A DNA stretch of 36,910 nucleotides from Planctomycetota bacterium (GCA_028291545.1 JAQGHR010000053.1:1-36910), one strand, 5' to 3'; counted from the stretch's first letter, positions 10,701-25,700 are shown. Program-made: numbers and translations. Notes: generated from the letters alone by a model not told the origin.

Positions 10701-13700
10701 GGTCAGGACTTGCACCGGGCGCCAGGAGAGGGCTTCGTTGACGTAGACATAGACCTGGCCGTGACCGTAGTCGGACACCAGCAGCGTTCGCGCGATCTGG
10801 TCGTAGTAGGTCACCGACCCGAAGCGTGACGCCGCGCTCGGCGTCACGTTCAAGCTGTCGCCCGGATCTTTGAGCACGTCGGCCCGGACCGAGGCCCCGG
10901 TGTACGGGGGCAACAGACCGTCTGTCATGAAGGTGCGGACGGCCCCCACGTCGGAACGCAGCCCACCGGTGGTGTCGTTGAAACCGGGGATGCCCACGAC
11001 GAGGCGGCCGTCACCCAGGGCGAGGCTCGAGCCGAAGCGGTCCGCGGTGTTATACGGCGGGAGGAGATCGGCCGAGGCCCCGGCCGGGCTGGCGGCGCCA
11101 AGACGGCCAGACCCGCTATTCCCCGTCGAGCGAGTCCAGCTCGCGCCATTTCCCGAACCGATGTCCGGCAGTCGGTAGAAGACGTACGCGGCCCCGATGT
11201 CGAGGTCCGTGCCGTCAAAGCCGGGCGATCCCACCGCCACGTAATCGCCGTCAACGCTGACCGATGTACCGAACCGATCGCCCGCCCTGCCCTCCTGTAG
11301 CGCCTCGGCCTCGGGCAGGCCGCCATCGGCCGTGAGACGGGCCACGCGTGTCCAGGAAGCCCCGGCTCCCTCGAACACGAACGCTCGTCCCTGGTCGGCC
11401 CGGTCGTTGTTCACCCCGTCCCAGAGCGGAGCCCCGACGACGATCTTGCCGCCCTGGAGATCGACGGCCGCACCGAAGTGCTCCCCGGCGTTCTGCTGCG
11501 AGGCGAGCAGCGTGGAGGATAGGCTCCAGATGCTGCCGCTACGCGCATAGACATAGGCCACGCCGGTGTCGGTTGTACCCGTCAGGGGTGCGCCGATCAC
11601 GGCGGAGTTGCCGTCCACCGCCAACGCCGCGCCGAAGTCACTGGTCGTATCGCCCGAGCGCGTGATCTTCTGCTGCTGCGACCAGGCCGTGCCGTTGCGC
11701 ACGAACGCGTAGGCCGCGTCCTTGACACCGCCGACCGCGCCGACGAACACCGTATTCCCGCTGATCGAGACCGCCTGGCCGAAGGCGTCGCCGGCCGAAC
11801 CGTCCTGGGCCTTGAGCTTGGCCTCGAAAGCCCAGATCGCGCCCGTGCGCAGGAACACATACGCGGCTCCGGCATCGATGCCGTCGGTGTCGTCCTGCGG
11901 CGCACCGACGATCAACAGGGCGCCGTCCAGGGCCACCGACCGCCCGAAGCCCTGCCCGCCGCCGGCGACCATGTCGGGCGCGTAGAGCTTGGCCTGCTCG
12001 ACCCAACCGCTGCCGTTCCTGGCGTAGACGGAGACGACGCCGGCGCTCGCGCCTTGCACCTCGGCCCCCACGGCCAGGGTGTCGCCGCTGACGGCCGTGG
12101 CCTGGCCGGAGTGCTTCGTTTCCATCGCCGTCGGCTGGACCATGGTCGTCTGGCGGGTCCAGGTGACCACGCCGTCGACGGTGAGCGTATGAAGCACGAG
12201 CTCCTTGAGGTTCAGGTCCGCGACGTTCACGCTGTCGATCGCGAGGTTCGCCGCCGCGTCGGGGGTGGCCACCTTGAAGTCCGACAGGCCGTGCATGACG
12301 AGCGGCTCCACGCCGCTGAAGTTGAAGCTGTTGCCGTTGACCAGGACCTGACCGGAGCGCGGCGTGGTGGCGCTGGGTGTGTAGGTGCCGGCGGCCCGCC
12401 CATCTCCCGCGATCCGCAACGTGTCGCCGGCCGTGCCGTTCGGGCCGCCGTTGAAATCGAAGAAGGCCGTACCGTTCGGGACGCCGGGCTCGAACCGGGC
12501 GAACACCAGGTCGTCGCCTTCTTCGCCGTTTAGCGTGGCGAGGTGGCCCCGGTCGTCGACCCCGTTGTCGATGTTGAAGGTGTCGGCGCCATTGCCGGCG
12601 TACACGGTCATATCGTACGGGTAAACGCCGCTGAAGAACTGGGTGACGTCGTCGCCCGAGCCGAGCGACACCTTGACGTGCTCGATGGCCCGGCTGTTCA
12701 CGTTCACGGGATCGCTGCCGCCCGCCTTGCTGAGCACCACGCTGGCATAACTCGTGTTGGCGGGATCCTCGCCAAAGGCGCGAGTGAACACGTCGATCCA
12801 GCGCGGATCCGCCCCGACCGCGGGCGGCGTCGCCGGGAACAGGTTGGCGAACTGCTTGTTGACGAACGCCAGGTTCGTGCTTGCCTTGGACGACGTGTCC
12901 AGGAACTGCACGACATCGTAACCCCCCTGGCCGTTGATCATCACCGGAATGCCGCGCACGCTGTCGGCCGAGGGCGTGCCGGTGTCGATCAGGAAGTTGT
13001 CCAGCGTGTCGCCGCCGACCACGGGCAGGCCGAGATTGACGGTGTCGTCGCCTCCCCCCGCGTTCACGGTGAAGATCGAGTTCTTGCCCGCGGGGGACTG
13101 CTCTCGATGCGTGCCCTGCAGGTTGATCGTGTCGTCTCCCTGTCCGGCGCTCAGGACGACGCCCTCCATGCGGCGGTAGACGAGGCTGCCGGCCCCCGTG
13201 CCGCTGCGCCGGACGGTGGTCGAATCGAAACGCCAGGGCGTGCCGTCGTCGAGCACGGTGATGGCGGCATCGACCGCGTTGCTGACGACGAACGTCTGGC
13301 CCGCCAGCTCGCTCTGGTCGTTGACGAAGAGTTCGTCCCCGGCCTCGGGGCCTTGCCCGTCGATCAGAAGCGTGCCCTTCAGGCCCGACAGCGAACCCTG
13401 CGTCTCGGCCCCGGCGACCGTCCCGACGTAGACGAGGTCCTTGCCGCCGCCGGTATCGAGCCTGACCGTCAGCCCGGCGTTGACGGACGGGATGTAGAAG
13501 GCATCGGCGCCCGCACCCAGGCGGATCGTGATGTCGTCGGGCGTATCGAAGACGACCGACCCGAGCATATCCAGGCCCGTGACGGTATTGCCCAGATAGG
13601 TACCGACGTTCGCGTTGTCGTCGCCGCTGTCGTCGAGCACGACGGTGTCGGCGCCGGCCTCGCCGTCGAGGTGCAAGGCCCCGGCCAGGTAGTCCACGCG

Positions 13701-16700
13701 GCCAAGCGACGCCGGGTGCAGCCCGAAGGGGGTGGAGCTCACCTTGAGCGTGTCGTTGCCCCCGCCGCCGTGGACGTAGGCCGTGGTGAAGGCGTTTGTG
13801 CTGTCGATGCTGAAGCGATCGTCGCCGCCGCCCAGGTAGACGTTCACGGCCTCGACCGTGCTGGTCACCGTCTCGGTGCCATTGTTGATCTTCCGGCTGG
13901 CGTAGTAGATCGCCCCGGGCCAGGACCCGTCACCCAGGTTGTAACCCGCGCCAAAATTGTCGTTGTGAACGCTGATCTGCCCGTTGCTGCCCAGGCCCAT
14001 GCCGGTGACGGAGATGGCACTCAACTGGCCCGTGACCGTCGAGGCATCGCCGCGTACGTTCAGCGTGTCCGTGCCGTCCTGGCCCACGAACGAGACGATA
14101 CCGCTGATGCCGGTGAGCGATGCGGAGTCGTTTCCGACATTGAGCGTGTCATCCCCCGCGCCGCCTTCGATCGAGGCATAGATGTTGGAGGCGAGATCCT
14201 TGACCTTCATCAGGTCGTTATGGTTGCTGAGTTCCACCTGAAGCGTGGCACCCGAGACGGCGGTGTAGGTGATCGGGCCGGTGAGCCCCAGGCCGGTGAT
14301 CGTGTTGCCGGTCAGCGTGCCGGTGAGCGCTGCGGGCGCGGCGTCGGAACTCAGGTAGATCCCGTCCACCGTGCCGCCGTTGCCGCCCGTCCCGGCGTCG
14401 ATCTTCAGGTTCCCGAGCCGGGTCAGGTCGCCGGTGAGCCGGCCGAGCGGATCGACGGTATCGTCGTACACGCCGCTGGTGGTGAAGAGCGCCTTGCTCG
14501 CGTTGCTCGACAGGAAGAATCGGTCCGCTCCCTCGCCCCCTTCGAGCGTCGTCGGGCCCGCAATCGCACGGACGAAGATGCGATCGCTTCCTTCATGCCC
14601 GCGCACCAGCGTGTTGCCGCCCGCGTTGATGCCGATGGGGTTGTTGAGCTGCAGGTAGTCGAGGTCGATCCCGCCGGCGATCTCGACCTGCGGCGCCGTG
14701 ACGTCGCCGCGGATATCGGCCGTCCCGCCGATGCCGGGGTCGCCATCCACGGCCTGCGAATCGACGCGAATCAGTACCGACGTGGGGCTCGAGACGAGCG
14801 TGTTCTCCGGCAGGGTGACGTTGTCGCCGGCCAGAAGCTCCACGCCGCCGGGCGCCGATACCACACCTTTGGCGATCGCCACGCCGAACAGCGTGGTGCC
14901 GCCGGGGAGGAGGTTGATGTCCTCGTGGTCCCGCGCCGAATCGTGGCTGGTCAGCCGCACCACGCCCGCTTGCGGCGCGACCTTGAGCACGTTGAGGCCC
15001 GCGCTCACCTCGGTGACGTACACACTGTTCGGCGAGTCCACGTAGAGACGGCCGACGCCCGGCACCGCGGGGTCGACCTGGAGGGCGTTCTGCTCCTGGC
15101 CCACGCCGGCACCATCGACCTCGACCGGGTTTGCGTCCGTCCCGACCCCGCCGCCGTTCACGATCAGGTCGACGTTCGTCGCCTGAATGTCGGCGGTCGG
15201 GTCGTCGGCCGCATCCAGCATCGACCCGCTCAGCGTGATGAGGATCAGGTCGGAGTATCTCGACGCGACCGCGCCCAGGTTCAGGTCGCCCTGCGTCTCC
15301 CGGAGGTACACGCCCTGGTCGGCCACGGCGTCCACCGAGCCGGTCGCCTGGGCGGAGGAATCGATCTCGAGGAAATCGCCGATCGCTCCGATGTAGCCCC
15401 CGGTGGCCCTCAGGCTCACGCTATTGCCGATGACCCAGGGGGTGCTCCCGTTGTCTGCGGCCCCGGTGGCGATGTCGTAGACCGACCCCGCCAGCGTCGC
15501 CAGCGCCACGTTGCCCGCGGTGGAGTGGACGGTTGCGATCCTCAGGTCGCCCGTGATCTCGGTCAGGTCGATGTCGCCGTTGGTCAGCACGTCGAGGTGG
15601 CCGGTGCCGAGGATGTTGATACTGCCCTTCACCGAGACCATCGCCGGGGAGCCGTTCGCATCGGGAGGGGCCGGATTCGCGCTCTTGATGGTGATGTCGC
15701 CGACCGCCTCGATCAGCCCGAAGTCGAACGTGGGGTCGACCGGCTGGACGAGGGTCAATTGCACCTGGCCGCCGGCGGTGATGTTGTTGATCTTCAGGAT
15801 CTTCGTGGCGCCGGGGTTGAGGAAGACGCCGGTCACGCTCAGGAAGACGTCCTGACTCGCCGTCGCATACAGGTTCTCGCCCTGGCCTCCGTCCTGAACG
15901 ATCTCGACATGGAGCGGATGGGCGGCGCTCCCGATCGAGCCGCTCAATGCCTCGAGCCCGAAGAAGCGGGTGATCTTGGCGACTCCCGTGGCGGAGGTCA
16001 CCTTGTCGACAACGGACAAGGTCAGGATCTCGGAGTGCGTGCCCGTGATCGCCGCGATCTTGTACGAACCGGGATTGATCTGACCTTCGACCTGGATCAG
16101 CTCCCCCACCGCGAAACCCGAGGCCAGCCAGCTCCCGCCGTCGTCGCGTGTAATGGTGTCGGGGGCCGCCCCGTTGTCGAGGAAGGTCACGACTCCGTCG
16201 AACGAGTCGGACGCCTGCCCCGGGACGTCCGTCCGGCCGTAGGTCCTGCTCGGATCGCCGATCCGCTCGGTGCGCAGGACGAAATTGCCCTTGGGACCGG
16301 TGAGGATGGAGCCGCCTAGATTCTGGATATTGGTCGTGCCCGCCGCGTTGTCGATCGTCTGATCGTCGGGGAGCACCAGGTTCGATTTCCCCAGATTGCG
16401 GATATCGATCAGGGTGGACAGCAGGTCCATTTTCACGTCGTACTTCAGGGTCGCAGTGTCTTTCGCCTGGTCCAGCAGGACGCGATTCGCGCCGGCCGGT
16501 GGCGTCAGATCCACCGAGTGGAGGACGAGGTCTTTGTTCGCCGCGTTGATGATCCGGATCGACTCGTAGCCGCCCGAGAAATTGAACGTGCCCCAGCGGT
16601 GTCCGCCAACAACAGACGCGCCGCCGGCGATCTTGTTGGTGGCCTGGAAGACGATCTCGCCCGGCGGCCGGACGTGGATGTCGCCGATGCTGATGTTCGC

Positions 16701-19700
16701 GGCACCGCTGACGTCGGTGCCGACGGCGGGATTGGCGACGCCATTGACCGTGATATTCACAGCCCGGATGACCTTGCCATCGGCGCCGATGATCAGTTCC
16801 GGCGCGGGGCCGGCGAGGACCGTGATGTCGGAATCCCACTGGATGCTATTGTCGGTGCGGTCGAGGGGGTCGTCGTCGTGCAGATCTCCGTTGTCGACCA
16901 GCCGGACGACGCCATTATTCGCCTGAACGAAGACGGCCACGTGGGTGTAGCCCGGGGGCAGCACGGTGTCGAGCGTCGTCGCCGGAATGACGCCGCTACT
17001 CGCCGCGGAGGGACGCTCGGCCGAGGAGACGAGGACCCCGGAGTCGCCATCGACGTGGTTTTTCAGCGCGCCTGCATTGGCGCCATGATCCGAGGTGCCG
17101 CCGAACAGGCCGTAGAAGTGGGTCAGCGTCGTGCGATCGAGGACCGTTCGGGCGTGGGTGGCATGAACGTCCACGCCTTCGAGGGCATCGACGAGGGTAT
17201 GGCTCGTGTTGGTGCCTTCGAGCAAGGCGTTCGTGGTCGAGGAGACGTTGTTGTCGGACGTGGCACCGGCTCCGCCCGCGAATCCGCCCGCGGTGGCCGA
17301 GGCGTTGGCCGTCGCCGAGAGGGCGGTCGCTTGCGCGTTCAGCGCGACACTCCGGGCCTTGAGGCTCGCGTCGCTCCCGAGGAGAACATTGGTGGTATTC
17401 GAGACATTGTTCGACGCGTTCGAGGTGGCGACGCCGATGAACCCCGCCCCCAGGGCCGAGGAACGGACGCTCGTCGTCGTCGAAGTGTATGAGCCGAGGA
17501 TGAAGTCGCCGCCCGCGATGATCCGCATCCCGGCGGCCGTCACCTGGGGAGCCGTCGCATCTCCGGTGATGTGATTGACCGGGCCGGTCGGCGTCCCCAC
17601 GAACGCGTTATTCGTGCTGGAGTAGTCCACCGTTGCCGAGGCCGTCCCGATGCCGATGAAGCCCCCGCCCATGGTATCGGCGTTGGCCGCGACCGACCCG
17701 CCGGACTGCGACGTGATCGAGACATCGCCCGCGACGTCGATCAACTGGGCGGCGCTGCTGGCCTGGACCTGGGCGCCGAATGCGACGTGTGCAGACGGCC
17801 CGTTGTAGGCCAGGAAGCCGAACTGTCCGCCCCTCGCCGACGCCGAAGATGGCCCGTCGGTCGCGGCGGAATTGTACGTACGCAAGGATTCGAGGCCGGG
17901 GCCGAGCAGTTTGTTGGTCACCCCGGCGGTCGGCCCGACGAAGTCGACCCTCAGGGTGTGACGATCGGCGGCCGAGTCGCTCGTGGCGTTGAGGTCGACG
18001 CCTCCCTCCTTGCTCAGGAAATGCGTGCCTGTGGCCCCGTTCAGGGCCAGGCTGGTGACGAGGCTGCCGTTCGGGTCCCTGAGCTGGAAGGAAGAGGACG
18101 TCGGATTGGCCACCGTGTACGTCACGCCATCCTGCAATCCCCCCAGGCTCTGCGGCAGGAGGAGATGTCGCACGGCCGCGCCACCGTCGGACTTGTCGGA
18201 CGAGAGCAGGATCGGATTCGCGCCGGAGTCGCGTTTGTTCGGATCGGACTGCGTCGGGGCGGGATGGCTCGTGACGTCGGCCGCCGTGGCGGCCAGTTGA
18301 ACCTGAAAATCGTTGAGCTTGATGACGTAGTAAGTGTGTCCGCTCACCAGGCCGTCGATGGGCCGGGCGGGATCGCTTGCGACATAGGTGATCCTGTCGC
18401 CGCTCCGGAGATTCGTGGCGAGCGGCTCGACGTTGCCGTCACCATTCGCATCGCTACCGAGGTAGATGATATTGTTGTCGATGGTGGTGTACGAGTCGGT
18501 CTTCGTGTTGTCGTAGTCGATGCTCTTGCTGTTAAATTCCACCGGAGCGGGGGCGCGATAGGTGAGCCTGTCACCGGCGGAATAGCTGTTGTCTATGTTG
18601 AGTGTTCGGCCCGCGGTGACGAGCCCGGGGGCCACGTCGAAGCCCGTCACGGCTGCGGCGGCCTCGCCAGGTGTGTGCGTGAGCTTGATCGTGCGGTCGT
18701 CGATCACCCGCACATAGTAGATTCCCGCGTCCCCCGCATCCTTCGTCAGGCTACCAACGCTCGCGAGGCCGCCATTGTCATACCGGACGGCCTCGCCGGT
18801 CTTGAAACCGTGGGGCCGGCCGAAGGCGATGACGTCACGCATCGCGTCCACGCCCGCGGCGGCGCTGAACGGCGCCCCCGAGTCGACCGACTTCCCCGAG
18901 AAGCTCGCACCCAGCGCCAGCGTATCGTCGTCTATGCGGATCACCGAGTAGTCGCGCGCCAGGCTGACGAGCGGACCGCTGCTCGTGTTGATCGGCAGGT
19001 TTCCGTCTGCGTCGTAGGCGACCACATCGCCGGTCTGAAGGCCGTGCTGCGCGAAGTGGATCGTATCGGCCGAGGTGTCCACCGCATTCGACTGAACGAA
19101 GGAATCCGGGCTGGTCTGGCCTTCGAGCAGCCTGGCCGCGACGGTGAGTTTGCCATCCGCGGCGATCGTGGTGGTCTTGCCGCCGATGCTGGCGATCACG
19201 GTCGGGGTCACGGTCAGTTCGGAGACGCCGACGCCGATGCTGACGAGCCCTCCGCCATAGGACGATGCGTTGGCGTTCCCCTTCGCCGCCCTGGCCAGGG
19301 CGGTCACGCTGACATCGCCGGCGCTGACGATCGTTACGTCATCGCCCACGGTCGCGGTGTTCGTGGACGAGATATCCGCCTGGGCCTTCACCCCCTGTCC
19401 GCTGATGATGCCGCCGCCGGCCACCAGCGCGTTGGAGCCCGCCCGGTCCCTCGTGTCCGTCAGGATCGCGACGCTGCCGGCGGAGATTTTCGTGCCGTCG
19501 CGGACCGACGTGCTCGTAAAGCTGTCGTTCGTCGCGTCGGAAAGCGCGATGGCGACCGCCAGGAGGATGGCCCCGGCACCCAGCGTGGTATTGGCCCCCG
19601 CGACGTCGTTGTCGGTCTTGGCGATCAGGCTGAGCGCGCCGGCGGCGGTGACGTGGCTGGTGCCTCCGCCCAGGATCGCTTCGACCGTTCCATGGACTCC

Positions 19701-22700
19701 GGCGTGCGACATCGCGCCGCTGCCCCCGATGACGCTGACCTGAACCGCGAAGACATCGGCCACGGCCGAGCGTCGCGTCGCGTGGGCCTGGACCTCCAAA
19801 CTGCCGGCGATCAGGGTCACACCGTCGCTAACATCGGCCCGTGTCACCGTGTTCTCGTTGGCCCCGGCCAGCATCACCGTCACATCGACCAGGGAGCCGG
19901 AACCGCCGGCCGTTTTGGCATACGCCGATGCGTCGGTCGTCGCCAGGACCGTCATCCCGTGCGCGACGTCGATCGACGTCCCGGTGGCCACTCCCGCACC
20001 CGGGGCGATCCCGATGAACGCCTCGACGTTCCCGTGCTTGAGGGCGTCGCTACCCACGGTCGCCTCGGCGTTGGCGCCGGTCCCGTTGATGACGCCGATC
20101 GCGAGGACGAAGGTCTCGGCGGAGGCCGCGAGGGTGCCGCGAGCGGCGACGTTCAGCGAGCCGGCGCCGACCGCGGCCTGCTCGCCGATATAGGCTCGCG
20201 TCCGACGGTCGTCGTGGGCGCCGGACAGGAGGGCGGTTATCTGGAGCAAGCCGCCCGAGCCGCCTTGCGCCCGCGAATCCGCACCGCCGCTGGACGTGGC
20301 GGCGATGTCCACCGCATTCCGGATGTCCAGGACGGTTGCGGGCGTCCCCGCCGCCTGGCCGGACCGAGTGCCGACGTGCGCCTCGGTCACGCTGGCGATG
20401 GTGGACGTGGCGTTCGCGCCCGTGCCGCCGATGCCGCCGACGCCGAAGGCCGTGATTTGCGAGGAGGCCGTCTCGTTGGCGGTGGCGTGAACGTCCAGCG
20501 ACCCGGCGCGGACGCTCGCCGCCGGCCCGACGAAGGCCCTCGTGGCGCCCCGGATCGTTGCGTCGCTCAGGAACGCGCCGATGTTGATGAGCGCGACCGC
20601 GCCGCCCGCCACGCCGCTGGTAGCCGTGGAGGTCGACGCGGCGACGATCGAGGCCTTCCCGACGCCCGCATCGACGACCGGCCCGGCGCCGGGGGCCGAC
20701 GCGTCGGAGGCGCCGACATAAGCCTCGGTGACGCGATCGACCAGGGCGCTGGCGCCGGCCCCCGCCCCGCCGATCCCGCTGATGGTCAGGCTCAGGCCGG
20801 CCGGCAGGTCGGCGTGGTTCCTGCTGGTCGCGTGGACGTCCAGGCTGGCCGCGGTGATGGTGCCGGCCCCCTCGACGAACGCGCGGGTTGCGCCACCGAT
20901 TTGAACATTCGGAGTCATGACCGAGATACCGACCAGGCCGATGGTCGCCGCGGCCGTCGTCGCACTCACGGAGAAATCGGAGTCGGCGAGGATCCTCGTC
21001 GCGCCGAACGAACCGATCGTCGCGTTCCTCGCGTACGCCTCGACATCGTTCAGGATCGTCGAATCGGCCGTGGACCCGGCGCCGGCGAAGCCGATCACGA
21101 TCGCCGTCGCGACCGCAACCGAAGTGGCGCTCAAGTCGCCCGACGAGCTGGCCCTGATGGTGACCGTGCCGTGGTTGGACCGGACCGTGGAGCCATCGAC
21201 ATCGGCCTCTTCATGCTCTTCGAGCCTGTTCTTGGCGATCGAGACGCCAACCCCCACGGAGATCAAGCCGATCGCCACCGCAGCCGCCGCCACCTTGGCA
21301 TCGACGGAGGACGAGTCGTCGGCGGTGATCTCGACGTCGGAGGTCGCCGTCACCGTGGACCCGTTCTTCACCGTGGCCAGGACGTGATTCTGGACGGTGT
21401 TGTTCGAGCTGGCTCCGGCGCCCGACGCGGCGATCCCGATCGGGATTTCCCCGCCCGCGGCACCGAGTGAGCCCGCAATCGCGATCACGAGGGAGTCGAT
21501 GTGGTTCTGCGAGCTTGCCGCGACCTCGACACCGCCGGCCGAATCGACGTTGGAGGCGTCCACGAACGCCATCACCGTGTCGGAGATCGTGTTGTTGGCG
21601 ATCCCCGCGCCGACGGCCAGGCCGATGCCGGCGCCCACGGCCGCCGCCGCGAGGGCGACGGCCCCGCCGTCGGCGCTGGCGGTGATCGTCGCCGAATCCG
21701 TCGCCCGGATCCGGACGCCGCCCGCACCGGCCTGGATGGCATGCAAACCGGCGCTACTATCCTTGATGGAGGCCGAGACCTCGCTGGAGATCGTATTGAT
21801 CGCAACCGCCCCTGCGCCGGCGCCGGCAACAGACACCCCCACACCGGCGACCGTGGCCGTGGCGAATGCCGCGCCGACGCTGAGCGCGGAGATCCGCGAA
21901 GTCTCGATGGCCCGGATGTCGATCGCGCCGTTGGCCGAGACCGTCGAGTGTGCGATGGACGCATCGACGCGATTCTTGACCTCGTTGACGGTGGCCGATC
22001 CGCCCATCGCGATCGCGGCCGAGATGCCGTCCTGGCCGAATTCCAGGGCGATCGCCACGGCGATGCCGTGGGCCTCGATCGTGGAATCATCCTTCGCGAT
22101 CAAGGACACGCCGGCCGCATGCTCGATGGCGCTATCCCGGACGAAGGCCTGAGTCGTGTTGACGATGGTGTTGCCCGACCCCGCACCGGCTCCGCTGAAT
22201 GCCAGGCCCACCGCCGACACCTGGCTGAAGATCGCCGCGCCGGCCAGGGTCAGCGCGTCAATCGTCGAGGAGTTTGCCGCCGAGATCGCGACGCTCCCCC
22301 CGCCGGTCGCTGTGACCTTGTCAAGGTGCGAATCCATGGTGCTGGTCACGTGATTGACGGCGACCGAAACCCCCGCGGCGATGCTGATGCCCAGGGCATC
22401 CGGCTTCAGGCTCAGGGCGAGTGCGGCGGCGCCGCCGTCCGCCTGGATATGCGAGGTGTCGGAGGCAGTCAGGCTCAGCAGATTCGCCGCCTCCACGGCG
22501 CCATTGGCGATGTAGGCTCGGGTTGCCCCGCTGATGTCGTTGAGGGAGACCGAGGCCGCCACATCCACCGTGAGCCCGAGGCCGGCCGACGTGCTGAAGA
22601 GCCCCGTCGGTGTCGGCCCCGCGGCGGCGACGGTGACGGCGAACACCGAGCCCTGCCGGTTGGCCGTCAGGGACGCGGACCCCGCCTGCCGCACGTTGGC

Positions 22701-25700
22701 ACCCACGGCGAACGATTCTGTCGTCGCCTCCAGGGTGTTCTTGCTGATCGAGCCCGCGATGGCGATCGAGATCAGATTCTTCGCCGCGAGGCTCAGGGAG
22801 CCCGTCACGGCGAGGATGCGGGTGTCGCTCCTGGTGTCGAATGTCAGATCCCCGCCCGCCAGCGTGACCGCGGTGGACCCGTTAATGTAGCTGCGGGTGG
22901 TCTCGCGGACCTCGTTGATGGAGACCGCCCCGGCGAGCCCGACCGAGACCGGCAACACCCCCATGGTCGTCGTGGTGGAATCCTGGAGCTTCCCGACGAC
23001 CTTCGAGTCAACAACCGCCCCGGCGACCGACACGCCCAGCAGAAAGCCGGTATTCTTCGCGTCCATCGTCAGGCTGGTCGCATCGATGACCGTTCCCACA
23101 CCGCCGGGCGACGGCGGGCCCGTGCCGACATCCGCGCCGATGATGGACTGGGTGTCGCGCGTCACCCGGTTGATCGCCGCACTGACGCCGATCCCGATCG
23201 CCGAGGAGATCTGGGCCGCGCCCGCGATGTTGTAATAGGAGACGTTGCTGTCCGCCTGGAGCGAGACGGGGCCACCTTGAATCCGCGCCCCGCTCGCGAT
23301 CTGCGCCGTGGTGGAGGCGACGTGGTCCACCACGCTGATGCTTCCGCTCACGCCGAGAATCCCCGAGATCCCGCCCGTCACGACCAGGTTAATCGAGGAG
23401 ACCTTCTCGTTCGACGCGACCTTCAGCCCGTCAACCTTCCCGGTGTGAACCTGGGCACCGCCCTCGATCATGGCTACTGTCGTGTTGTCGACCGACTGCC
23501 ACAGGAAGGAGCCACCGACTCCGATCGTGCCGGCCTGGTTTCCGAAGGGTGAGATCGGGGGGTTCTTGGGGCTGGCCTTCTTGAGACCGTTGATGGTGAG
23601 ATCGAGCTTGATGACCCCCGCGAGGTTGAGCAGGTCCATCGTGTTGTCGGCCGACACGACCACGGACTGTCCGTCGCCTTGCCGGTTCGCATTCACCTTC
23701 GCGCCCGAGGAGATGGTCGCGAGGGACACGTTGTGGTAGGCCGACCTCCCGATCGAGCCGGTCACCGAGATCTCGGCCGGTTTGGAGGCGGTCGTGCTGG
23801 ACGTGTGGGCCCAGATGTTCATGATCTGGTCGAGGCCGCCGCGCCCGTTCAGGGCCGTGCCGGCTTCCGAGAGGAAATTGCCGTTGTCGGGGTCGCTGAT
23901 GTTGAAGCGCGTGGGGTTGAAGGGGAGGAACTTCGTGAGGTCGGGATAGGTGACCTGCGACGTGACGCCGACGTTGGCGTCGGCGTCAATGCTCGCGCCC
24001 GATTCCACCGTGGCGATCGCGGTGTTGTCGTAGAAGCCAAGGGCGACGGCCACGCCGACCGACGCGAGCTTCTGCGCGGGGGCGCCGGTCACGAGCTTGG
24101 GGACGATGAGCTGGCCGTCGGCGACGACCGCCGAGAAATTCTCCGACGTGGCGTTCACCGCGACGTTGCTCGCGCTCCGGAGCACGGCCTTCGAGCCGAC
24201 GATGGCCTTCACGACGTGGACGTAGTTGTTGTACGCCGATGCGCCCGCGATGGAGACCGGTGCGGCGTCCGATACCGCGGTCTCCTTGGCCATCAGGCCC
24301 TTCTTCAGCATCATGGGATCAAGGGGAAAATACCCCAGGAGCATGTGCGTGAGAGTGGGCGATCCCCCGACCTGCGCCTCCGAGATCTGCCGGTTCTCCG
24401 CGGTCAGCGACGCCAGCACGTCGATGCCCGGGGGAGGCGTGTTATCGTCGGATGAGTCCGTCTTATGCCCGTACGCCGTGAAGTAATGCTGGAGACCGGG
24501 GGTGGACTTCTGGGCCGCGGTGAGCGACAGGTCGAGCGCCGCCGCATTGACTGCGTTCTCCGCGGTCTTCGACAGACGGATGTGGTCGGCGTCGATCCTG
24601 GTGACGTAATACGTACCGCCGTCGAGCAGGCCGGAGATGGGGCTCGTCCCGCGATCGCCGGTGGAGGCCCGCTCGAAGCCCTGGCCCGAACCGGCGCCGA
24701 TCCCGGTCAGTTTGACGGGCGTCGTGGGCGTCGCGGGGTCGGCGAGCTGGAAGGCGTCCGGGTCGCCCGCGAGCATGACGACGTAATCGTGCCCGTCGAT
24801 CAGCCCCCCGATCGGCGTTCCTCCGCCCGTGAGATAGGTCACGCGCTCGCCCGACTTGAACCCGTGCCCTTTCCGCCAGATCGTGTCGGCGTTCACATCG
24901 ACCGTCGGCCGCAACGACGGGTCGAAGGCGTAGCTCAGGTCGTCGAACGTGAACTCCTGGTCGTTCGTGTCGAGCGTGCCGGACAGCAGGTCGATCGGGA
25001 CGTTCGGGTCGATCTCGGGATGGTCGGGATCGGGCAGCGGGGTCAGGCGAATGTGGTCGGCGTCCGCGACGAGCACCGCGTACGTGGCCCCGTTCCTCAG
25101 GCCGCCGATGGGGTCTCCCGAGTTCGTCTTGTAGACGACCTTCTGTCCGGTGGTCAGGCCGTGGGCCGGCAGCTCGATCGTGTTCCGGACGTAGTCGACC
25201 ACCGGCACGGTGCGGGACACGTCGATATTCATCACGACGTTGTCGGTCATCAGGCCGTTGCTGACTCCCCCGGCGCCGGTCGTGAACGTGATGAACCGTC
25301 CCGCGGACGCGTCGTCCCTCGACGGCGCCAGGCGGAGCAAATGGTCGTCGAGGCGGATCGCGAAATAGGTCGTCCCGCTCGTCAGGCCGCCGATCGGCCC
25401 TCTGCTGTCCGCGTTGTAGACGAGCTTCTGACCGGTCTGGAGCTGGTGATCGTGGATCACCAGGACGCTGTTCACCGTGTCGACGTTGTTGTACCGGAGG
25501 CCATGGGACGAGCCGGCGCCGCTCGAAGTGAGGTGGATGAACGTGCCCTGGAGCGCGGCGGCCTGATTCGCCGCGAGACGGACGCGGAATTCGTCCACCA
25601 CGACGATGTAGTAATCCCCGCCCTCGCGGAGCCCGCCGATGGGCGTGCCGCCCCTCGAAGTGTACGTGACGCGCTGACCGTTGACGAATTGATGACCGCC

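Noticed and set aside
12480..14640. RTX toxin secreted by a type I system
   Set aside because: The GGxGxD motifs are single and degenerate, not in tight nonapeptide arrays, and no ABC exporter, membrane-fusion protein or toxin domain is present in the window.
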